DNA from: Cyanidium caldarium
Taxonomy: Eukaryota > Rhodophyta > Bangiophyceae > Cyanidiales > Cyanidiaceae
Direction: 5' to 3'
Assembly (NCBI GenBank): GCA_026184775.1
Contig: JANCYW010000006.1
Coordinates: 186,001 to 250,000 of the forward strand
Length of the DNA stretch: 64,000 bases
In this document: piece after piece, positions 1 to 9,493 of the stretch
Numbering within the stretch: position 1 is the stretch's first letter
How the letters are laid out: each line of letters opens with the position of its first letter
Translations under genes and position numbers: made by a program
The notes under the pieces: model-generated
What the model saw: the letters and a program-made list of their open reading frames with translations, nothing else
What the model was told of the DNA's origin: nothing
Database searches by the model: none

Positions 1-1241
1 ATAACGATATGATCAGCGGGCGGGTGATGATCACCCTGTTCAACCTGTGTCGCTTGCGCGGGCCGGTCGAGACGCGGGCTCGGCAGGAAGAGGCGGTGAG
101 CGCGCAGAACGGCAAGTTGGTGCGCTTTCTGAAGCGCTGCATTGCCGCGTCGCGCGATGCGGCGCATGAACGGCGGCCGAGTCGCGGCGGCGGCAGCAGC
201 AGCAGCAGCAGCAGTGGCGGTGGTGGTGATGGTGGTGAGCGCCTGCCGGTCATCGAGACCGGCGTCGGCGGTGCGCCTCGCAGCGCCGGCGCCGACAATC
301 CTCTGCGCGGCTTCGCAGTGGAGATTCTGTGCTCGTTGGATTGCTCCTCGGCGGTCATTCGCCAGGTGTTGTGGTCACACCAGATGATCGACTGGTACGT
401 GGGCGTGCTGCTGGCCAGCGTGGTGGCTCCCAACGGCGGCAATCGACGCAGCGGCGGGGTTGAATCGGCGGCAGCCTCGTCTTCGTCATCCTCGAGCGAT
501 ATGGCTTCCGTGCGGGGCCCGATGTTGGTGCCCACCCAGCAAAAGGCACTGCTAGAGGCACTGGTGACCTGGATGCGCAGCAGCGACGCCGAGCGCCGTC
601 GGGTGGAATCGAGGCTGGTGCCGCCCACGCCGATAACTGCAGCAGCCGCCGCCGCCGCCACCGTCACAACCACCGACGCACAGTCGTACCACCTGGCGGT
701 GCTGGCCGAGCTGCCCTTCCACAGCAATGCGCCGCACGCGCTGCCCGGCGATGCCAGCGGCGTGCGTTATTATGTGGGCGACAGCGCCGAGTACATCCTC
801 GGGCCGTACCGAGAGATGATGGAGGAGAGTGGGGCCATGCGCGCCGCCTTGGGCAGTTACCGCGGCGGCGCCTTTTGTCGTAACCTGGCGCATTTGGCGG
901 CGCAGACCGGCAAGGCGGATGTGCGACGCGAGGCACTGGCGATTCTGTCGTGGGTGATGCGCCGTATGGACCCGCAGGTACTGCCCCTCTTGCAGCAGAT
1001 GGTGGCGTCGGAAAAGAGCATCGTGGTGCGGCCGGAAGTGCAAGCGCTCCTGCAGCGGTTCGGATACGACGCGGGTGGTGAAGGTGAGAAGGAAGCCGCC
1101 GCGGCAGCGGCTCCCAAACCGGTGTCGCTCCGCAATGCCAGCAGCGGGAGCACGACTCCCGTCACCACGGTGCTCAGCGCGCTGCAGTTGGATGCGTCCA
1201 AAGAGGCGCGCCCTCCATCCTTCTCCTCCTCTTCGAGCTGA
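1..1241 (+). CDS. Left-truncated helical-repeat protein, C-terminal part
   Basis: The reading frame is open to the left edge, so the ATG at 9 is probably internal and the gene starts outside the window. The visible 410 residues mix predicted helical stretches with low-complexity inserts: a Ser run near residue 65, poly-Ala near 205, Ala-rich near 365 and a Ser-rich end. Helical parts, for example near residues 100-140, 165-200 and 270-350, have the amphipathic spacing of ARM/HEAT-type repeats; the last includes 'CRNLAHLA' and 'EALAILSWVM'. I do not recognise a family and assign no function. The neighbour at 1313 is convergent, 70 nt away. The trinucleotide runs at 186-240 and 480-500 encode the Ser/Gly tracts and are typical of this genome's simple-sequence inserts. 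Confidence 0.6.
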   Translation, partial: NDMISGRVMITLFNLCRLRGPVETRARQEEAVSAQNGKLVRFLKRCIAASRDAAHERRPSRGGGSSSSSSSGGGGDGGERLPVIETGVGGAPRSAGADNPLRGFAVEILCSLDCSSAVIRQVLWSHQMIDWYVGVLLASVVAPNGGNRRSGGVESAAASSSSSSSDMASVRGPMLVPTQQKALLEALVTWMRSSDAERRRVESRLVPPTPITAAAAAAATVTTTDAQSYHLAVLAELPFHSNAPHALPGDASGVRYYVGDSAEYILGPYREMMEESGAMRAALGSYRGGAFCRNLAHLAAQTGKADVRREALAILSWVMRRMDPQVLPLLQQMVASEKSIVVRPEVQALLQRFGYDAGGEGEKEAAAAAAPKPVSLRNASSGSTTPVTTVLSALQLDASKEARPPSFSSSSS

Positions 1242-1312
1242 TCCCCTAAAAAATTGACACCCCGACTGGCTCGGTATCGCAGCGTCATCATCTACACTCG
1301 CCGCACACCTCC

Positions 1313-2434
1313 TCAAGCTCCCGGTTTGTGCGCCAGACACGCCCACCAATAAGTGTGCGGCGTCTTGACAAACTGCAACGCCGTGAAACCGGCCTCGGTC
1401 AGCAGGCGCTGCAGCATCTCCCGGGTGTACTGTTGGCCCTCGGTCCAATACAACATATCGACGGTGACCATGGCGGTGTCCGCATCGTGCACCAGTTTCT
1501 CGTGCACGATGAGCGTGCCGCCCGGTCGCAGCGCCCGATAGGCGTGCCGCACCAACTGCGCGCCGCAGTGCGAGGGAGGCAGGTGCGGCACCGGTTGCAC
1601 CGGCCAGTCGTGCAGGATCTGCGACAACAGCACATGAGTGTAGGGAGCGGTATAGGCGTCGGCGTAGGCGGTGGCTGCAAACATGTCCCCCGGGCGCGCA
1701 GTGATCTGCGGTGACAGGTGCGCGGCATCGGCCTGCGTGAGCGTCTGCTGAATCATCTCGCGCGCCACCGCACACACCGATGGCATCTCCAACAGCACCG
1801 CCTCGCTATGCAGTGGCGCTCGCCGTATCCACTCCACCGCATAACATCCGCTGCCGCCGCCCACATCCAACAGGCGCGCCGGAGACGAGGTGGCGGATGT
1901 CGAACGAGCATCGTCCGGCCAGAGCACCTGCGCCAGCGCCCGCGCCGGCCCGATGCTGATCGATTGCATCGCCCAGGTGAAGCGCGCACACTGCTCGGCA
2001 TCGCGCGCGTGCACCTCCCACATATCGAACGCGCCGTTGGTGCCGTCGTCGCGGCGGGCATGATACACCTGCGGTTGCCCGGTGCGCACCGCTTGCAACA
2101 GTCCGGCAGGGGTGATGAACTCGTTCATCTCCAGCGCCACCAGCGACCCGAAGTACTCCTCGGCACTCGGCAGCAAATACCGGCGCGCATCCTCACTCAA
2201 GGCGTATTGGGCGGATTTTTCATTGAACGTCAACAATCCCATGCATTGCAGCGCTAGAAACAGGGCGTCGGCGCCGCGGGGTGACAATTCCAGCGCCGAG
2301 CGCAACCGCTCCGCCGTCGCCTGTCCTTCCCGGTGCAACGCATCGACCACGCCGAACAGACCCAACTCCACCGCCACACACAGCACCGCCGCTTTTCGGT
2401 TCCCACAATAGGCACTATATACGAGTTTACTCAT
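1313..2434 (-). CDS. SAM-dependent O-methyltransferase (plant/ASMT type)
   Basis: Predicted 373-residue class I methyltransferase that moves a methyl group from S-adenosylmethionine to a hydroxyl of a small molecule; the substrate is unknown. An N-terminal helical dimerisation region (about 1-110) is followed by the Rossmann domain. The SAM loop DVGGGSG is at 190-196, and the catalytic-base motif of this family, HDW, is at 275-277, with H275 the likely base. A glycine-rich post-motif (LRPGGTL) follows. Length matches acetylserotonin, caffeate and hydroxyneurosporene O-methyltransferases (about 340-380). The frame is open upstream to 2656, but that stretch is Arg-rich and unlike the family, so I start at 2434, where 'MSKLVYSAY' leads straight into the conserved helices. 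Divergent from casein kinase 1. Confidence 0.85.
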   Translation of the reverse strand: MSKLVYSAYCGNRKAAVLCVAVELGLFGVVDALHREGQATAERLRSALELSPRGADALFLALQCMGLLTFNEKSAQYALSEDARRYLLPSAEEYFGSLVALEMNEFITPAGLLQAVRTGQPQVYHARRDDGTNGAFDMWEVHARDAEQCARFTWAMQSISIGPARALAQVLWPDDARSTSATSSPARLLDVGGGSGCYAVEWIRRAPLHSEAVLLEMPSVCAVAREMIQQTLTQADAAHLSPQITARPGDMFAATAYADAYTAPYTHVLLSQILHDWPVQPVPHLPPSHCGAQLVRHAYRALRPGGTLIVHEKLVHDADTAMVTVDMLYWTEGQQYTREMLQRLLTEAGFTALQFVKTPHTYWWACLAHKPGA

Positions 2435-3109
2435 GTGGATGGTGGGAGGAGGGTTTCGCGGATGACACCGCCCCGGCCACCCGAGGCGTTCAGCGATTCT
2501 TCGTTCGGCGCGTCCGTCCATCTCCAATCCGAAGTCCCTCAATTCCCTAAGGGACGCTGGTGAAACACATCTCTCCGCCCAACGCGCTGTGTGTGCGCGT
2601 GTGTGCGCGCGCGGAATCCCTCTGCACCCGTCTGCGCGCCCGGGCGTTCGTCGCACGGAGGTGTGTCTCGGGTGTTCGGCGGCGCCTGTTGGCTCGCGTG
2701 CGGCACTGGCACGGCGGCAGTTGACTCGGGAGCGGGGGTGGCACGGCCGTTCATAGGTGTCTGACGCTCAGCGGACGTGCGCTGGTGCGCGGGGGAGAGC
2801 AACTCGCGCGCCTGGCTTGAGTCGGCGACGAGGGTTCCAGGAGGCGGCGATAGCGTCCGTGGTGAATACCGCCGACGGCGCCGGCTGTACCGAGGTGGCG
2901 GGGCGCGCCGTGTCGGCGCTGCGAACCTTCAGTCGGTGCGTACGCGCGTTATCAGGGGCGCCGCCTGACGAGAACCGGACGCGTGGAGGGACGTACACGC
3001 AGCCGGCTCGGACGCAGTGTCCGCCACCGCTCTGACCCTCATCCTCAGAGACACACACCGTTCTTTTCCTCGCTTCGTCTCCCTCGACTCACACGCCGTT
3101 CACCACGCT
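2435..3109. promoter_or_regulatory. Divergent intergenic region, O-methyltransferase / CK1
   Basis: This 675-nt non-coding stretch holds the upstream regions of two divergent genes. It contains a 26-nt strictly alternating pyrimidine-purine tract (2588-2613, mixed GT and GC steps). No convincing additional gene was seen: the open frames here are Arg/Ala-rich shadows. Confidence 0.45.
2588..2613. repeat. Alternating GT/GC dinucleotide tract
   Basis: A run of 26 nt alternates strictly between pyrimidine and purine (TG and CG steps). Such sequences can adopt Z-DNA under supercoiling. It lies 154 nt upstream of the O-methyltransferase start in the shared divergent promoter. The alternation is seen directly; the structure is inferred. 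Confidence 0.6.
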
Positions 3110-4375
3110 ATGTCGGTGGAGTTGCGGGTCGGTGGCAAGTGGCGCTTGGGGCGCAAAATCGGCTCGGGCTCTTTCGGCGACATCTACCTCGGCACCAACG
3201 TGTTCACCGGCGAGGAAGTGGCCATCAAACTCGAGTCGACCAAGACGCGGCACCCGCAGCTCAGTTACGAGAGCAAGATATATCGTTATCTGGGGGTGAA
3301 TCCGGCCACCGGCCAGCTGGCGCCTGGCATCCCGCAGGTGCATTGGTACGGCACGGAGGGCGACTTCAACATCCTGGCCATGCAACTGCTGGGGCCGTCG
3401 CTCGAGGACCTGTTTAACTTTTGTCACCGGCGGTTTTCGCTCAAGACGGTGCTGATGCTGGCCGATCAGATGGTGCAGCGCATCGAGTACGTGCACAACC
3501 GCTCGTTCATCCACCGCGACATCAAGCCGGACAACTTTTTGATGGGCCTCGGGCGCGACTCGAACGTTGTGTTTCTGATCGATTTCGGCCTGGCGAAAAA
3601 GTACCGCGACCCGCGCACCCTGGTGCACATACCGTACCGGGAGAACAAGAACCTCACCGGCACGGCGCGCTACGCCAGCATCAACACGCATCTCGGCATC
3701 GAGCAGTGTCGACGCGACGATCTCGAGTCGCTCGGCTACGTGCTGATGTACTTCAACCGAGGCAGCCTGCCGTGGCAAGGCCTGAAAGCGGCCACCAAGA
3801 AACAGAAATACGAGAAGATCAGCGAGCGCAAGATATGCACCCCGGTGGATATTCTGTGCCGCGGGTTCCCGTCGGAGTTTGCCACCTACCTCAATTACTG
3901 CCGGTCGCTGCGGTTTGAGGACAAGCCGGATTACGCCTACTTGCGGCGGCTGTTTCGGGATCTGTACCGACGCAAGGGCTACGCCGACGACAACGTGTTC
4001 GATTGGACGATGATGAAACAGAATGCGTTGGCCGAAGCCGGCAGCGGCGGGGAGAATGGCGGCGGCGGCGGCGGCGGCGGCACGGGTGATACCAACAACG
4101 GCGCGCTGCGCGGCGATGAAGCGCGCGGGTACGGCGGGGAAGAAGGCGGCAACGGGCGGATGCTGCGCATGGGCACCAATGAGGCGCTGCCGGGCAAGCA
4201 AGAGCTGGGCATGGTAGGCGGTGGTGGTGTTGGTGACGGCGGCGGCGGCGAAATGCCCTCTGCAGCAGCAACGGCGCCGCAACGATTCTACACCATGCCG
4301 CCGCACGAGGCCGCCGCCGCCGCCCGAATGGCCACCGGAGAGGTGTCTGCACCGCCCGCTGCCCCACCGCGCTGA
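3110..4375 (+). CDS. Casein kinase 1 family Ser/Thr kinase
   Basis: A 421-residue CK1. The kinase domain covers about residues 10-295: Gly loop GSGSFG (18-23), ATP-binding K40, catalytic loop HRDIKPDN (135-142), DFG (158-160), and the CK1-specific replacement of APE by the SIN-type motif in '[13 protein letters not shown]'. 'KYRDPRT', before the activation segment, is also typical. CK1 enzymes phosphorylate primed or acidic sites in nuclear, cytoplasmic and vesicle-trafficking substrates. The C-terminal tail (about 300-421) is Gly/Ala-rich with a poly-Gly run, as in many CK1 isoforms whose tails govern localisation and autoinhibition. The open frame extends back to 3017, but '[11 protein letters not shown]' at 3110 is the classical CK1 beginning. 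Convergent with the flippase gene. Confidence 0.95.
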   Translation: MSVELRVGGKWRLGRKIGSGSFGDIYLGTNVFTGEEVAIKLESTKTRHPQLSYESKIYRYLGVNPATGQLAPGIPQVHWYGTEGDFNILAMQLLGPSLEDLFNFCHRRFSLKTVLMLADQMVQRIEYVHNRSFIHRDIKPDNFLMGLGRDSNVVFLIDFGLAKKYRDPRTLVHIPYRENKNLTGTARYASINTHLGIEQCRRDDLESLGYVLMYFNRGSLPWQGLKAATKKQKYEKISERKICTPVDILCRGFPSEFATYLNYCRSLRFEDKPDYAYLRRLFRDLYRRKGYADDNVFDWTMMKQNALAEAGSGGENGGGGGGGGTGDTNNGALRGDEARGYGGEEGGNGRMLRMGTNEALPGKQELGMVGGGGVGDGGGGEMPSAAATAPQRFYTMPPHEAAAAARMATGEVSAPPAAPPR

Positions 4376-4546
4376 TGAGAGAGGGAGAATAGGTGTTCCG
4401 ATGCTCCTTGGCAACACCTCGGGCGAAGATCATGTTTTCTCTGCCGCTTCGGACTCCCGTTCGCCGCTCTCACCGGTTAACCTGCGCTTTACAGCAACAG
4501 CAGCAGCAACAACAACTCGACGTATGTTTTCCGCGGCGCTTTGCGC

Positions 4547-7500
4547 TCACTCCTCGCGCGCCGTGGCTCGACCCACTTTGGCGTATCGCGGCGGGTGCAC
4601 GCACCGCTCCACCCGCTTGCCCACCTCCACCGGCAGCCACGCGACCAGCACGATCACCAATGTCTTCCACCAGAACCGGAACGTCCACACGAAGCCCTGG
4701 TCGAAGTCGTCGCGCAGCAACAGGATCGCCAGCGCGTAAAACAGCACGCTCAGCGCCTCGCTCACGATCATCAGATAGTGCCACGTGCGGATCTCGCTCA
4801 ACACCATCAGCCACTCGAGGAAGACGAGCGCGGTAAACGCCACCGCCTGAATGTTGGCGGTGGTGAAAAACGCCGCGTTGTACAGGATGAGCACCGCAAA
4901 GGCCATAATCGCCGCGCCGCTGTAGAACGCCTTGAGTACCCAGGTCAGAAACGTGCGCACGTTGAGCGAGCGCCCGCGTCGCAGCTCGGTGTACAGCTCC
5001 GGGTAGGTGAGCGCCACCGTGTCGCTCACATCCTCGTCCAGCACCAGCGAGAATATCGGCAACATGGTGAATACGGTGGCGAAACCGACCATCAGCAGCC
5101 CGCTGAACACCGATATGGCCGCAAAGTAGAAGAACGCGCTGAAGCACATCTGGATCACCGCGATGATGAGGCCGCGATGGATGACAAACTGCGCCAGCCG
5201 CGCCGAGCGTTTGTAGTTGTTGCGGCCGTGCCACAGCAGCAGCCGCACCAGATGCGCAAACTGGGCGACGGAGAAATCGGCCGCCATGCTGGCCTGACGT
5301 CCCTCCCTGCCGGGGATGCCCACACCGACGTTCGCTTTCTGGATCATGGCCACATCGTTGCCGCCGTCGCCGATGGCCAACACCCGCCGGTGGAGCACCT
5401 GGCGAATCAGCCGCGCCAGCTCACCTTTCTGGGTGGGCGAGCAACGACAGGCGATCACGGCGGGGGCGCGCCCGGCCACAAGCATGAAATCCTCCCCGAA
5501 ATGCTGCAGCATCACGTCCAGCGTCACCCCGTCCACCACCAGCGCTTCGTTGGTGCGCCGCTTGAACTGCGCCAACTGCCGCGAGGCCAGTGTGCGGCTG
5601 TCCACCCCGCTGATGGTGAACATGCGCTGCTGCCGACTCACCAGGCGGCTGCTGGTGGCGATGCAGCGTGCGGTCTCCACCTTGTCACCGGTGAGCATCC
5701 ACACCCGAAACTCCGCCTGCCGCAGCTGCTCCAGCGTCTCCTTCACACCGTCCTGCAGCATGTCCTCCACCCCGGTCAGACACATCACGTCCAGGTCGCG
5801 CTCCAGGCGCGTCTGCACGGCGGCCATGGCCTCGGCGCGCGCCTGTCGCTGCGCCCGCGCCTCCCGGTACGCCTCGGCGAATTCGCGGTACTGCGCCTCC
5901 GTCAGCAGGCGCCGGCCGTACACCAGCGTGCGCAGGCCCTCGCGTGCCATATTGCCGCACTCCTCGTCCAGCCAGTCGGTGGCGCGAGCCATGCGCGCCA
6001 GCACCGAATCGGCGCCTTTGACGAACATCCATATCGGTCGCGGCTTCCGCAACGCCGGAATGGCGGCCGCCTCGAGCGGGCCGCGCACCACAATGCCCAT
6101 GCGTTTCGCCGCCGGGGTAAACGGAAACTCCACCAAAATGTCGAACGTGGCCACCGCGCCCGTCGGCAGCCGCAATCGCACCATCGACTGGCTCCGCTCC
6201 AGCAGCTGTAGCCCGATGGAGTTGGCAAACTGCAACAGCGCCACCTCATCCGGCGATGCCGCCTGGTACGCGTCCTCCATCGGCGTCACATTGTGCGCCA
6301 GCGCCACCGCCAGCAGCGCCTCGCGCACATCCCGATGCGACCGCTCGTCGGTGGCCGCAAACGCTGCCAGCGCCACCTTGCGCAGGTCCTCCAGTGAGTC
6401 GCGCCCGAACAGCACCGACCCAAAGTGCACCTTCTTGAACACCATCTCGTTCTTGGTCAGCGTTCCGGTCTTGTCGGTCAGCACGTAATCCAGCCGGCCC
6501 AACTCCTCCGGTATGTCCGAGTTGCGCACCGTCGCCTGCGGGATGTGCCGGTCGTGCTCCGCCATAAACTTGTACACGTACTTGGACAGGTCGAGGTTGA
6601 TGCGCATCGAGATGGGGATGATCGACGAAAACAGCAGCAGATACCGCACGAGGTACAGAAACCACTGCGTGCCGAAGCGCTTGAAGCACAACAGGATGAA
6701 CGCCATACTGAACAACAGCAAAAACAGCAGTTTGCTCAGAAAGTTCACCTCCAGGTCAAGCGTGCCCACTTTGGTGGGCGGCTGGCTCACGTTCATCATC
6801 GAGCGGGTCTCGCGGCCGGTGTACACCACGAGCGCCACAGCGCTGCCGCTGGCCAACACGGTGCCCGCCCACATGGTGTTCTCCAGCGAAAGCGGTTCGA
6901 CGACGCCGTTGGGCAAATACAGGTTGCCGATGAACTCGTAGATCTCCTTGCGCGGCGCTTCCGCCCAGACCGACGCTCGCAGCCCGATCAGATCCTCGTC
7001 GGTGCGCAGCTGCTGAGTGGAGTGCGCCGCGCGCCGCAGCTTCCAATCGGTCTCGCCGTCCAGCTGGTCGGTGCGCAGAAACACGGTGCCGTTCGGATCG
7101 GGCGCGGCGCGTAGCAGCACACAATCGGCGGGCACGCGCTGGTCTTTGTGCAGTAGCAACAGGTCGCCGACGCGGATGTCAGCGGCGCGCACTTGCCGTC
7201 GATCGTCGGGCTCGTGTGCTGCGGCGCCGAGCCGCTCATACAGCTGGCGATTCACCTCGTCGTCGCGACGGCGGCGCATCAGGTCGTCGAACGCCGACTT
7301 GGCCAACGACACCGTCAACACAAACGCCAGCGGCCCGATGTACGTGATCAGGTAGCCGACGCGCAGCGCCGGTATCACCTGCGATATGGCGATCGCCAGG
7401 AAGAAGAGGTTGTAGAACATGCGAAACTCTTCGTACAGCGCCCGCGGGAAAAAGGTGAGCGCGTTGTACTTGGTGTTGCGCACGGCATTATCCGGCAGGC

Positions 7501-8149
7501 GCTTGCGTGGCGGATCGGTGTCGCCGCTCTCCAGGTAGACGGTGCGCGGCTTGGGCGGTGCCCTGAGGAACCAGCGCCGACGCAGCGAGTGGAGCGGCGA
7601 GGTCTTGAGCGCTGGCACCGAAGTCGACGCGGCGGTGCCCACATACGCATCCGATGCCGTCAGCGGCAGGGTGTCTGCCGACGTCGTCGCCAGCGGCTCG
7701 TCGGCGCTGGCAGCGCCCTTGCCATTGGGCAGCCGCGGTTCCGAGGCGGCACCGTCGGTACCGCCCTTGGCCGCCTCCGAAGCCACCAACGTGGTGGGAT
7801 AGTCGTGCAGCGGCAGCGACCCGAGGCCGTCGTTGTCCACCCCGGTCACCGCATATCCCCGGTAGAGCAGGCGAGAGCCGCCGGGCGACCACAAGTCTGC
7901 CGGGTTGCCCTCTGGCACGGGCGCTCCGGCGCCCTCCCCATCCTCCGGCCCGCGACCGCCCCCGTTCAGGATGCGCTCCACTGCGGAGCGCCGCGAGCCC
8001 GGCAGTCGACCGGCTCCGGACATGACCCTCGGCGGCCCGCTGGGCGACCGGTTCCGCGCCCGTCCGCCTACCTTCTCCCGCAGCCGAGGTGTCTGCCAGG
8101 TGGACGGTGACAGGAGTGGTTCGTCCACGGGATGCTCGGTCGGCTCCAC
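4547..8149 (-). CDS. NEO1: P4-type ATPase, Neo1/ATP9 clade phospholipid flippase
   Basis: A 1200-residue P-type ATPase expected to flip aminophospholipids from the luminal to the cytosolic leaflet of Golgi and endosomal membranes. Visible motifs: the actuator loop DGET (364-367), PISMR in the fourth membrane segment (512-516), the phosphorylation site DKTGTLT with D559, TGDKVETA, and GDGGNDVAM in the P domain. 'IPEELGRLDYVLTDKTGTLT' and 'SPDEVALLQ' match the Neo1/ATP9A-B branch, which works without a Cdc50 partner in yeast. About ten hydrophobic segments are present, two before the actuator, two before D559 and the rest at the C-terminus. The first 200 residues are low-complexity and the true start could be later (for example the Met at residue 43). 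Length is close to yeast Neo1 (about 1150). Confidence 0.93.
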   Translation of the reverse strand: MEPTEHPVDEPLLSPSTWQTPRLREKVGGRARNRSPSGPPRVMSGAGRLPGSRRSAVERILNGGGRGPEDGEGAGAPVPEGNPADLWSPGGSRLLYRGYAVTGVDNDGLGSLPLHDYPTTLVASEAAKGGTDGAASEPRLPNGKGAASADEPLATTSADTLPLTASDAYVGTAASTSVPALKTSPLHSLRRRWFLRAPPKPRTVYLESGDTDPPRKRLPDNAVRNTKYNALTFFPRALYEEFRMFYNLFFLAIAISQVIPALRVGYLITYIGPLAFVLTVSLAKSAFDDLMRRRRDDEVNRQLYERLGAAAHEPDDRRQVRAADIRVGDLLLLHKDQRVPADCVLLRAAPDPNGTVFLRTDQLDGETDWKLRRAAHSTQQLRTDEDLIGLRASVWAEAPRKEIYEFIGNLYLPNGVVEPLSLENTMWAGTVLASGSAVALVVYTGRETRSMMNVSQPPTKVGTLDLEVNFLSKLLFLLLFSMAFILLCFKRFGTQWFLYLVRYLLLFSSIIPISMRINLDLSKYVYKFMAEHDRHIPQATVRNSDIPEELGRLDYVLTDKTGTLTKNEMVFKKVHFGSVLFGRDSLEDLRKVALAAFAATDERSHRDVREALLAVALAHNVTPMEDAYQAASPDEVALLQFANSIGLQLLERSQSMVRLRLPTGAVATFDILVEFPFTPAAKRMGIVVRGPLEAAAIPALRKPRPIWMFVKGADSVLARMARATDWLDEECGNMAREGLRTLVYGRRLLTEAQYREFAEAYREARAQRQARAEAMAAVQTRLERDLDVMCLTGVEDMLQDGVKETLEQLRQAEFRVWMLTGDKVETARCIATSSRLVSRQQRMFTISGVDSRTLASRQLAQFKRRTNEALVVDGVTLDVMLQHFGEDFMLVAGRAPAVIACRCSPTQKGELARLIRQVLHRRVLAIGDGGNDVAMIQKANVGVGIPGREGRQASMAADFSVAQFAHLVRLLLWHGRNNYKRSARLAQFVIHRGLIIAVIQMCFSAFFYFAAISVFSGLLMVGFATVFTMLPIFSLVLDEDVSDTVALTYPELYTELRRGRSLNVRTFLTWVLKAFYSGAAIMAFAVLILYNAAFFTTANIQAVAFTALVFLEWLMVLSEIRTWHYLMIVSEALSVLFYALAILLLRDDFDQGFVWTFRFWWKTLVIVLVAWLPVEVGKRVERCVHPPRYAKVGRATAREE

Positions 8150-8564
8150 GGTTCTCGTTCGCGACGTCCGCCGCCGCAGCCTGCAGTCGAGGGTGGCGGA
8201 GGCGCGTCCCTCCGTTTTACGTCCACGAGCGGCAACAGGTGCGATGGGTCAGACGACCGTTCCGTGAAGCGTGGGGCGCACCCGATGCGTCCCCCCCTGA
8301 GTCTTTCCTCTTACAGCTACAGTGCTTGCTCACCTCAATAGTTGCTGCTGTGAGCGAGTGACTCCGTGCCCCAGGCCAACCACTTTCGGAGCCAAAAACG
8401 CGTCCAGCCGACGTGTCGCAGCGCCCCGCGGCGGAAAACCGGCGACAGCGGGCGCACTTGTTCCCGGGCCAAACGGCCGCGGCACCAGCCAGGCGTGCAG
8501 GATCGTCGGGAGAACGACTCATCGAGGAACGTCGAGGTCAACAATCACCCGTCGTCGTCTCTGC
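8150..8564. promoter_or_regulatory. Divergent intergenic region, NEO1 / Cdc25-like
   Basis: These 415 nt lie between the starts of two divergent genes. The frame of the downstream gene is open back to 8322 but is Arg/Thr-rich there and not like the family. No other gene or RNA signal was seen. Confidence 0.35.
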
Positions 8565-9020
8565 ATGAGCAGCATATCCCGAACGTCGGTGAAGCAGGTG
8601 GCTGAATGGGTGCGCAGTGGTCAAGTGCCGGAGCCGGTGCGTCTGATCGATGTGCGCGATGAGGATCACCGAGGCGGACACGTGCGCGGCTCGTGGCACT
8701 TGCCCAGCGATGAGGTGTTCGAACGCATGGAGGAGTTGGTGCGCAAGACGGCTTTCGGGAGCAAGGAGCGATCGGTGGACGGGACGCAACGGACGGTGGT
8801 GTTTTATTGCATGCACTCGTGCATGCGCGGTCCGAGTGCAGCGCAGTTGTACGTGCAGTGCTTGCGACGATATGCCGTGGCGCTGAATGACGATGAGCGA
8901 GCAGCGTATCGACCGCCGGCAGTTTACGTCATGGACGGCGGGTACCGCGCCTTTGCCAAGGCGTATGCCCGCACCGAGCCGGAACTGTTCGAGGACTTGA
9001 AGACGAGCGGAGGCGAATGA
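8565..9020 (+). CDS. Rhodanese-fold Cdc25/ACR2-like phosphatase or arsenate reductase
   Basis: A 151-residue single rhodanese domain. The early 'VRLIDVRDEDHRGGHVRGS' is the CH2A-type region of Cdc25 and its relatives. The active-site loop reads 'FYCMHSCMRGPSAA': the Cys begins a C-x5-R loop, as in Cdc25 phosphatases and in the ACR2/ARATH;CDC25 arsenate reductases, followed by the typical GPSAA. The His that usually precedes the Cys is Tyr here. There is no N-terminal regulatory region, so by length and layout it resembles the small plant and yeast ACR2 proteins rather than animal Cdc25. Role: either dephosphorylation of a CDK or As(V) reduction with glutathione; the sequence alone does not decide. 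The start is the first Met giving a complete domain. Confidence 0.82.
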   Translation: MSSISRTSVKQVAEWVRSGQVPEPVRLIDVRDEDHRGGHVRGSWHLPSDEVFERMEELVRKTAFGSKERSVDGTQRTVVFYCMHSCMRGPSAAQLYVQCLRRYAVALNDDERAAYRPPAVYVMDGGYRAFAKAYARTEPELFEDLKTSGGE

Positions 9021-9082
9021 ATGGCCGCGGCACATGATGGCTGCAAAGGGCGCCCGCAAGTGCTGGCTCCTCTACTCCATTT

Positions 9083-9493
9083 TCAGCGGCGCTCTTGCTT
9101 GCCGCTGTCGGACGATGCGGTTTCGGGTGCCAACTGCATGTACATCACCGGCGGCAAGTCCACCGCATCGTCCGCAATGTCAGCCGCACCCTGCTCCTCG
9201 TTCTCTACCCCGCGTTGGCGGTACAGAGCCAACACCGCCCGACCGGTTATCGATTCCACGGCCGCTCGGACCTGCCTCCCGTCCAGCGGTACCGCCGACG
9301 CATCCCCGACGCGCGGTTCGTCCAAGTACACCGTCACCGTTCCGTCCAACGTACGCACTTTAAACGGCGGCTGGAACACCTTGTCGGCCTGGGGCGTCTG
9401 CCTTGTCCGCACTGCGCCGTTCTGGCGCTGCGCGCCGTCGATCGCCGGCGCCATGGAGCGATCGCGAAGCGTGTTCCCTCCACGCTCACCCAT
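9083..9493 (-). CDS. Small hypothetical protein
   Basis: A 136-residue frame in the gap between the Cdc25-like gene (convergent, 62 nt away) and TAM41 (same strand). A TGA stands immediately before the ATG in the same frame, which fixes the start unless an upstream exon exists. The middle ('FQPPFKVRTLDGTVTVYLDE' and 'VRAAVESITGRAVLALYRQR') has a mixed, protein-like composition unlike the Arg/Ala-rich shadow frames, and the C-terminus is acidic. No signal peptide or membrane segment is visible and I do not recognise a family. Read with caution: the support is composition and lack of overlap with another gene. Confidence 0.45.
   Translation of the reverse strand: MGERGGNTLRDRSMAPAIDGAQRQNGAVRTRQTPQADKVFQPPFKVRTLDGTVTVYLDEPRVGDASAVPLDGRQVRAAVESITGRAVLALYRQRGVENEEQGAADIADDAVDLPPVMYMQLAPETASSDSGKQERR

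Noticed and set aside
552-1775. Long minus-strand frame opposite the first gene
   Set aside because: Antisense shadow, Arg/Ala/His-rich, overlapping two better genes.
4541-6211. Plus-strand frame of 556 codons opposite the flippase
   Set aside because: Exactly antisense to conserved P4-ATPase motifs; composition typical of a shadow (His/Gln/Arg-rich).
7193-8110. Plus-strand frame of 305 codons opposite the flippase N-terminus
   Set aside because: Antisense shadow without any domain.
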